From NCBI GenBank assembly GCA_018623305.1, contig JAAZVR010000022.1, positions 1-11,766 of the forward strand: 11,766 bases of DNA, written 5' to 3'. The position numbers were made by a program, and so were the translations under genes. The DNA comes from Thiotrichales bacterium (GTDB lineage: Bacteria; Pseudomonadota; Gammaproteobacteria; JAAZVR01). The notes under the pieces are model-generated. The model was not told the origin of the DNA, did not search any database, and worked only from the letters and a program-made list of their open reading frames with translations. Every line of letters starts with the position of its first letter. Within the stretch, counting starts at the first letter, position 1. Shown here piece by piece: positions 7,233 to 11,766 of this stretch.

Positions 7233-7246
7233 TTTAGGGAAACACC

Positions 7247-8881
7247 ATGGCAAATTTTAGAGTTTTTTGGATGCTGGCATTTATTTTTACCAGCTTTTGG
7301 ATTTGGGTTGAGTGGGAAAAAGTCAACAATCCACAAGTTCAAGAAATGGTGGCTCAGCAGAAAGAAGCTCAAGCAAGAGCGACAGCTGAAGATGTGCCGA
7401 GTGTTGCTCGAGCGAATGTTGCACCAGGTGCGGATATGCCGGCGATGGTGGCAGAAGCGCAAAAAGCTCAGCGTATTCATGTAAAAACGGATGTGTTGGA
7501 TGTTGAATTGGATGTAACGGGTGGTGATTTACGTCATGCGGAGTTGATTCAATACCCTATTTCATTGGATACACCAGATGAAAAAATCGTTTTGATGAAA
7601 GACACACGCCCTGGTATTTTCTATGCTCAATCAGGGCTTTTGTCTCAGCAATCAGCGCCAACGCATAAAGCGGTTTACCAAGCGGCTCAAACAGATTACA
7701 CAATGGCAGCGGGTCAAAATGAATTGCGCGTACCGATGGTATGGCGTGATGGCGATGTTGAAGTTGTAAAAACCTATGTCTTTAAACGTGACAGTTATGT
7801 GGTTGATATTGAATATCAAGTCAACAACATGAGTGCATCTGATTGGTCGGGTGCAACCTATGGTCAGTTAGTGCGTACAGAGCCGAGTTCTGAAGGTAAT
7901 GCATTTATTTACACATTCACAGGGGGTGTGCTGTCTACGCCTGCAGAGCCATACGAAAAACTGGATTTCGATGACCTGAAAGAGCAGAAGTTATCGCGAG
8001 ATGCTGAGGGTGGTTGGATTGCAATGATTCAACATTACTTCCTAGGTGCTTTCTTGCCAAATCAGCAAGAAGTGAACAACTATTACACTAAGTTTGTCGA
8101 TAACCAATATTACTTGGGCTATGTTGCGCCAATGCAAACGGTTAAAGCGGGTGAAGTAGGCACTTTGAGCACGCAGATGTTCATTGGTCCTAAAGAGCAG
8201 AAGCGTTTGGAAGTCGCAGCCCCGAATCTTGAATTGACGGTTGATTACGGTATCTTCCATGTTTTTGCAGCGCCTTTGTTCTGGTTGTTGGAAGTGATTC
8301 ATGACATGGTTGGAAACTGGGGTTGGGCGATCATTTTCTTAACGATTTTGATTAAGTTGGCGTTCTATCCATTGTCGGATAAAGGCTACCGTTCTATGGC
8401 CAATATGCGTAAGCTGGCGCCGCGTTTGCAGCAGTTGAAAGAGTCGTATGGCGATGATAAAGCGGCGATGTCTCAGAAGATGATGCAAATGTATAAGGAA
8501 GAGAAAATTAACCCGTTGGGTGGTTGTTTGCCGATTCTGATTCAGATGCCGATTTTCATTGCGCTTTATTGGGTATTGCTTGAGTCGGTGGAAATGCGTC
8601 AAGCACCGTTTATGCTATGGATTCACGATTTGTCTGTGATGGATCCGTATTTTGTCTTACCGATTTTGATGGGTGTGACGATGTATATTCAGCAGGCCTT
8701 AAATCCGCCTCCGATGGACCCAATGCAAGCGAAAGTGATGAAATTCTTACCATTCATTTTCACAGTGTTCTTTGTGTTCTTCCCAGCAGGCCTTGTATTG
8801 TACTGGGTAGTCAATAACACGCTTTCAATGGCTCAACAGTACTACGTACTTCGTAAAGTTGAGAAAGGCGAAATTAAATAA
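7247..8881 (+). CDS. yidC: Membrane protein insertase YidC
   Basis: YidC inserts and folds inner-membrane proteins, alone or with SecYEG, and is the bacterial member of the Oxa1/Alb3 family. The protein has 544 residues against 548 in E. coli. It begins with a hydrophobic membrane segment (about 5-22), then a variable linker, a large periplasmic domain (about 75-330) and the conserved insertase core with membrane segments near 358-376, 427-446, 466-483 and 500-522. Hallmarks are GNWGWAIIFLT (356-366), NPLGGCLPILIQMPIFIALY (422-441), RQAPFMLWIHDLS (451-463) and FTVFFVFFPAGLVLYW (505-520). K370 stands where E. coli has the groove arginine R366, a conservative basic replacement. TAGGGA (7235-7240), 6 nt before the ATG, is a good ribosome site. 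The stop shares one base with the mnmE start (TAATG). Confidence 0.98.
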   Translation: MANFRVFWMLAFIFTSFWIWVEWEKVNNPQVQEMVAQQKEAQARATAEDVPSVARANVAPGADMPAMVAEAQKAQRIHVKTDVLDVELDVTGGDLRHAELIQYPISLDTPDEKIVLMKDTRPGIFYAQSGLLSQQSAPTHKAVYQAAQTDYTMAAGQNELRVPMVWRDGDVEVVKTYVFKRDSYVVDIEYQVNNMSASDWSGATYGQLVRTEPSSEGNAFIYTFTGGVLSTPAEPYEKLDFDDLKEQKLSRDAEGGWIAMIQHYFLGAFLPNQQEVNNYYTKFVDNQYYLGYVAPMQTVKAGEVGTLSTQMFIGPKEQKRLEVAAPNLELTVDYGIFHVFAAPLFWLLEVIHDMVGNWGWAIIFLTILIKLAFYPLSDKGYRSMANMRKLAPRLQQLKESYGDDKAAMSQKMMQMYKEEKINPLGGCLPILIQMPIFIALYWVLLESVEMRQAPFMLWIHDLSVMDPYFVLPILMGVTMYIQQALNPPPMDPMQAKVMKFLPFIFTVFFVFFPAGLVLYWVVNNTLSMAQQYYVLRKVEKGEIK

Positions 8882-10221
8882 TGGACACCATTGTTGCGCA
8901 AGCCACTGCTCCTGGTCGAGGAGGAGTTGGCATTGTGCGCGTTTCAGGTTCAAGGGCTAAAGCGATTGCTTTGGCCTTTTTAGGTTTTGAGCCGCAGCCT
9001 CGATACGCGCATTATGGCGCTTTTCTTGATGCAGAAGGTCAAGTGATGGATATGGGTTTGGGTTTGTTCTTCCCCAATCCTCATTCATTTACCGGTGAAG
9101 ATGTCTTTGAATTGCAGGGTCATGGTGGTCCTGTGATTTTGCAGATGTTGCTGAATCGCTGCATTGAGTTAGGTGCGCGTGCAGCAAGACCGGGCGAGTT
9201 TTCAGAGCGCGCTTATTTGAACGATAAATTGGATTTAGCGCAGGCGGAAGCTGTGTTGGATTTAATTCATGCCAGTTCAGAACAAGCGGCGCGTTCGGCG
9301 TTGAAATCCTTGCAAGGTGAGTTTTCTCAGCATATCCATGAACTCGTTGAACAATTGATTCATTTGCGTATGTATGTTGAGTCGGCAATTGATTTTCCTG
9401 AAGAAGAAATTGATTTTTTGAATGATGGGCATGTTGCGTCTTTGCTGGATGCCTTGAATGAAAAAATGCAGTTTGTATTGAAGTCTGCATCACAGGGGCG
9501 TTTGTTGCGCGAGGGTATGACGGTTGTGATTATGGGGCAGCCAAATGCGGGTAAATCGAGTTTGTTGAATCAATTAGCAGGTCGAGAAGTTGCGATTGTG
9601 ACGGATATTGAAGGCACAACGCGCGATGTGGTTCGAGAAGAGATTCATATCGATGGAATGCCTTTGCATATCTTGGATACTGCGGGTTTGCGTGACAGTT
9701 CGGATGCGGTTGAGCAAGAAGGGATTCGACGCGCTTGGGCGGAACTGGAACAAGCAGATCGCGTGTTGTTGATGGTGAGTGATGCCGAAGGCGTGACGCC
9801 AGATCACCAAGCAATGTTGGCGAAGATGCCACCAAATTTGCCGGTCACAGTTGTGCGTAATAAGATTGACCAAACAGACGCTGCGCCGTCGGTCGAGATG
9901 TCTGAATTTGGTACCGAGGTTCGTATTTCTGCTAAACAAGCTCTAGGTTTAGAAGGCCTTAAAGCGCATTTAAAAGAATCAATGGGCTTTGAAGCGGCGA
10001 ATGAAGGTAGCTTTATGGCTCGCGCACGACACATTGAAGCTTTAAAGCGAGCAGAAAACAGCATTCAAATCGCCGATCAGCAATTGCGAGTCTATAACGC
10101 AGGTGAATTGGTGGCAGAAGACTTACGACAGGCTCAGGAAGCTTTGAGTGAGATTACGGGAGAATTTACATCCGATGATTTGTTGGGTGAGATTTTTTCG
10201 AGTTTCTGTATCGGAAAATAA
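8881..10221 (+). CDS. mnmE: tRNA uridine-5-carboxymethylaminomethyl(34) synthesis GTPase MnmE
   Basis: MnmE (TrmE) works with MnmG to build the cmnm5 group on wobble U34 of several tRNAs, using GTP, a folate one-carbon unit and glycine or ammonium. The protein has 446 residues against 454 in E. coli. The N-terminal folate-binding domain starts DTIVAQATAPGRGGVGIVRVSG (2-23). A G domain is inserted into the helical domain, with G1 GQPNAGKSS (219-227), G2 EGTTRD (244-249), G3 DTAGL (266-270) and G4 NKID (327-330). The C-terminus has the diagnostic FCIGK (442-446) with the conserved cysteine C443. The ATG at 8881 overlaps the yidC stop by one base, so translation is probably coupled; AAAGG 12 nt upstream is a rather distant ribosome site. 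A terminator stem begins 1 nt after the stop. Confidence 0.98.
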   Translation: MDTIVAQATAPGRGGVGIVRVSGSRAKAIALAFLGFEPQPRYAHYGAFLDAEGQVMDMGLGLFFPNPHSFTGEDVFELQGHGGPVILQMLLNRCIELGARAARPGEFSERAYLNDKLDLAQAEAVLDLIHASSEQAARSALKSLQGEFSQHIHELVEQLIHLRMYVESAIDFPEEEIDFLNDGHVASLLDALNEKMQFVLKSASQGRLLREGMTVVIMGQPNAGKSSLLNQLAGREVAIVTDIEGTTRDVVREEIHIDGMPLHILDTAGLRDSSDAVEQEGIRRAWAELEQADRVLLMVSDAEGVTPDHQAMLAKMPPNLPVTVVRNKIDQTDAAPSVEMSEFGTEVRISAKQALGLEGLKAHLKESMGFEAANEGSFMARARHIEALKRAENSIQIADQQLRVYNAGELVAEDLRQAQEALSEITGEFTSDDLLGEIFSSFCIGK

Positions 10222-10222
10222 G

Positions 10223-10252
10223 AAGCCCCGAGAAGAGGAGTTCTCGGGGCTT
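10223..10252. terminator. Terminator hairpin between convergent mnmE and the regulator gene
   Basis: AAGCCCCGAGAA (10223-10234) and TTCTCGGGGCTT (10241-10252) form a perfect 12-bp G+C-rich stem around a GAGGAG loop. On the plus strand it is followed by AAAATCCT, a poor T-tract; on the minus strand it is followed by CTTATTTTCC, a better one. The hairpin therefore probably ends both transcripts but suits the minus-strand operon better. Confidence 0.8.
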
Positions 10253-10386
10253 AAAATCCTAGGACGGTTTGTGTCAATGGCGGATATAAATCCTAACGTC
10301 CATGGATTAAGATTCTAATTCAACTTGTTGAAATTTCTAGGCTTTATTTGGAACCAAAAAGTATGAAATTTTTTACAAAGACAGCT
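10253..10386. other. Convergent intergenic stretch with short palindromes
   Basis: No gene is seen here. It is the 3' untranslated region of the minus-strand regulator. It contains the 8-bp palindromes TCCTAGGA (10257-10264) and TCCATGGA (10299-10306), a direct repeat AAATCCTA (10254-10261 and 10288-10295), and a small hairpin TTCAACTTGTTGAA (10319-10332). None matches a known operator that I recognise. Confidence 0.35.
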
Positions 10387-11067
10387 TTAATCATTTGTTC
10401 CTTTAAGGGATAGCATGAGTTTTCTGAATTGGCTCATCGAAGTAACGCCCGTTTTTTTATAAATACTGCTTTTGTGAGATTTAACGGTGTTTACTGAAAT
10501 ATTCAATTTCTCTGCAATGTTTTTAGCCGATTCCTTTTGAGTTAATAAGACGGCTATTTCCATTTCTCGAGCACTTAAGTCATATCGTGCTTCGAGCTTG
10601 ATACAGCTCGCACCATCGCGCATTTCAGCACTATATCGGTAATGAAGGCGAGAAAACCAGAATGCCCCTTTCTCTAATAAAATTAAGCCTTTAAGGCGTA
10701 ACTCTGGAGACAAATCGGATTTAAATACACCCTTAACCACAGGGAATGGAAGATAGTTGCGAATGATGTCAGATTCTTCGGTTTCAAGAAGCCCAATCGA
10801 AAGTCCTTGGTGTTTGATTTGACATAGTTCCAAAAAGTTTTGTGTTTGAGTGCGGTCAAATGAATCCATATCAAAAAACACACAATCGTCATCTGTCAAT
10901 TGCAGTGTATTGAAATCATTGGACAATAAAATCGGTGTTTGAGTCGCTGAAAGAAGGAATGAATAAAAGTCACTGACCTTTTCAAGGCTTTGGGACAAGA
11001 TGACGATGCGATTAAAGCGTGTCAGCTTTACAGGGGTTGTAAGATCTATATCGTCTGTGTATTCCAT
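10387..11067 (-). CDS. LuxR-family transcriptional regulator, CsgD/VpsT type
   Basis: A 226-residue DNA-binding regulator, the length of CsgD and VpsT, which control biofilm matrix genes in Enterobacteria and Vibrio. The N-terminal half (about 18-135) resembles a receiver domain: beta strand RIVILSQS (20-27), VFFDMD (63-68) with D66 at the phosphoacceptor place, and GVFKSD (113-118). The paired acidic residues needed at the first strand for phosphorylation are absent. After it comes WFSR (137-140), matching the VpsT c-di-GMP-binding motif W[FLM][TS]R. The C-terminus (about 163-214) is a LuxR/GerE helix-turn-helix, with LSAREMEIAVLL and recognition-helix region NISVNTVKSHKSSIYKKTGV. The ATG at 11067 shares one base with the upstream dehydrogenase stop (TAATG), and AGGA lies 8 nt before it, so the two are one operon. 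Probable role: c-di-GMP-dependent control of exopolysaccharide genes. Fold assignment is firm; ligand and targets are inferred. Confidence 0.88.
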   Translation of the reverse strand: MEYTDDIDLTTPVKLTRFNRIVILSQSLEKVSDFYSFLLSATQTPILLSNDFNTLQLTDDDCVFFDMDSFDRTQTQNFLELCQIKHQGLSIGLLETEESDIIRNYLPFPVVKGVFKSDLSPELRLKGLILLEKGAFWFSRLHYRYSAEMRDGASCIKLEARYDLSAREMEIAVLLTQKESAKNIAEKLNISVNTVKSHKSSIYKKTGVTSMSQFRKLMLSLKGTND

Positions 11068-11766
11068 TATTTACGTCCTATTCCGTAGTAAGCGAATCCT
11101 TGTTCTTTAAGATTGCTCGGGTCATAAATATTACGCCCGTCAAACATGACTTTTTCATGCATGTTTTCACCCAATTCTTTAAAGTCAGGACTCCAAAAAG
11201 CTTTCCATTCAGTCATTAAAAATATGCCAGAAGAGCCAACAACGCTCTCTTTTAGGCTTTGAGTACTAGTAAGTATGCCATGCCATTCATCCCAATTCAT
11301 AGTGGCGTAGTCATTTACTAGGTCGGCGGATGATGGGGCAAACAGATTAATGTTGGCGCCCTGTGCGAGTAAAGCTTCTATTACATTAAGCGCTGGGGAT
11401 CCGGTAATATCTGAGGTTCCGGGTTTATAGCTGGCTCCCCAAACCGTAAAAGTTTTACCTTTTAAGTCGCCTTGGAAGTGAGTCCAGGCTTTGCGAAATA
11501 GGCTTTCTTTTTGATATTCATTAAACGCTTGTACGGACTCTAAAAGTCGACCTTGTCCTCCAGTGTCAGATAACAACTCTTGCATTCGAGTTAAATCACG
11601 AGCAAAGGATTCACCCCCGTACCCTGCGCCTGGATATAGATAAGCGTAACCGATTCTTGAGTCCGCTCCAATCCCTTGGCGAACTTCCTCGATGTCGGCA
11701 TTCAATTTTTCTGCCGCCTCGGCCATTTCATTCATAAAAGAGATTCGCAATGCGAGCATGGTATTC
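11067..11766 (-). CDS. UDP-glucose 6-dehydrogenase-like protein, C-terminal part (5' end outside window)
   Basis: UDP-glucose dehydrogenases oxidise UDP-glucose to UDP-glucuronate with two NAD+, supplying a precursor for acidic polysaccharides. The visible 233 codons run in from the right edge, so the N-terminal NAD-binding domain is missing; the ATG at 11757-11759 is internal. NTMLALRISFMNEMAEAA is the conserved central helix of the family (NTYLALRVAYFNE in E. coli), and TVWGASYKPGTSDITGSPALNVIEAL is the start of the UDP-binding C-terminal domain. The family's catalytic block GG(S/Y)C(F/L)PKD appears as GGESFARD, with serine in place of the nucleophilic cysteine, and the usual arginine of the DDxRESP-like block is threonine. 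It may therefore be an unusual subfamily or catalytically altered. Its stop overlaps the regulator's start by one base. It is probably the end of an exopolysaccharide operon lying outside the window. Confidence 0.85.
   Translation of the reverse strand, partial: NTMLALRISFMNEMAEAAEKLNADIEEVRQGIGADSRIGYAYLYPGAGYGGESFARDLTRMQELLSDTGGQGRLLESVQAFNEYQKESLFRKAWTHFQGDLKGKTFTVWGASYKPGTSDITGSPALNVIEALLAQGANINLFAPSSADLVNDYATMNWDEWHGILTSTQSLKESVVGSSGIFLMTEWKAFWSPDFKELGENMHEKVMFDGRNIYDPSNLKEQGFAYYGIGRK

Larger units (their letters stand above)
1165..9959. repeat. Dispersed AGGCCT palindrome, 17 copies
   Basis: By hand count AGGCCT starts at 1165, 1834, 1947, 1998, 2230, 2746, 2853, 3800, 4903, 5435, 5689, 5995, 6833, 7001, 8694, 8788 and 9954. 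About two to three would be expected from base composition alone at roughly 45% G+C. Eleven copies are preceded by A, and most are followed by T or C, giving AAGGCCT(T/C). Nine coding copies read xAG-GCC-Txx and seven xxA-GGC-CTx; one is outside genes, just before rnpA. None occurs left of 1165 or right of 9959. Confidence 0.6.

Noticed and set aside
9089..9493. 134-codon minus-strand open frame antisense to mnmE
   Set aside because: Fully covered by the conserved MnmE coding sequence, rich in His/Gln/Ser as expected of antisense translation, and without a recognisable domain.
10272..10277. Perfect TTGACA on the minus strand in the mnmE-regulator gap
   Set aside because: No acceptable -10 lies 16-18 bp downstream, and any transcript would run straight into the terminator stem.
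1..11766. CRISPR arrays, tRNA or rRNA genes, insertion sequences, phage genes
   Set aside because: Looked for and not seen: no regularly spaced repeats, no tRNA-like cloverleaf sequence, no transposase or terminal inverted repeats.

Overview
The window is a replication-initiation locus of a gammaproteobacterium, joined at its right end to the edge of an apparent exopolysaccharide locus. The gene order phosphoribulokinase - gyrB - recF - dnaN - dnaA (all on the minus strand), divergent from rpmH - rnpA - yidC - mnmE (plus strand), is the classic dnaA neighbourhood. The proteins resemble their E. coli and Pseudomonas counterparts closely. A bacterial-type phosphoribulokinase next to gyrB points to a Calvin-cycle autotroph. 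With the moderate G+C content, a sulfur-oxidising chemolithoautotroph of the Thiomicrospira / Hydrogenovibrio / Thiomicrorhabdus kind is my best guess, but this is inference.

Layout. 1-477: 5' part of prkB (minus, cut by the window edge). 518-2905: gyrB. 2943-4001: recF, overlapping dnaN by 4 bp. 3998-5107: dnaN, 10 nt after dnaA. 5118-6473: dnaA. 6474-6638: divergent control region with two perfect DnaA boxes and opposed promoters for dnaA and rpmH; the origin may lie here. 6639-6773: rpmH (44 codons), followed by a strong terminator hairpin that separates it from rnpA (6844-7179). 7247-8881: yidC, with no yidD in front of it. 8881-10221: mnmE, sharing one base with yidC. 10222-10386: convergent intergenic region with a 12-bp terminator stem. 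10387-11067: a CsgD/VpsT-type LuxR-family regulator. 11067-11766: the C-terminal part of a UDP-glucose dehydrogenase-like protein, sharing one base with the regulator.

How the genes work together. DnaA starts replication, DnaN is the sliding clamp, RecF handles gap repair at stalled forks and GyrB supplies gyrase ATPase function. Tight spacing and stop/start overlaps suggest coupled expression. On the other side, L34, the RNase P protein, the YidC insertase and the tRNA-modifying GTPase MnmE form the usual translation/membrane-biogenesis group. The right-hand minus-strand pair looks like the end of an exopolysaccharide or biofilm operon whose last gene is a probable c-di-GMP-responsive regulator.

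Most interesting observations: (1) the regulator carries WFSR, matching the VpsT c-di-GMP-binding signature W[FLM][TS]R; (2) the adjacent UDP-glucose dehydrogenase-like protein has serine where the family has its catalytic cysteine; (3) the palindrome AGGCCT occurs 17 times in the core genes in two reading frames plus once outside coding sequence, and never in the right-hand accessory part, resembling a highly iterated palindrome; (4) prkB sits directly behind gyrB with no visible terminator.
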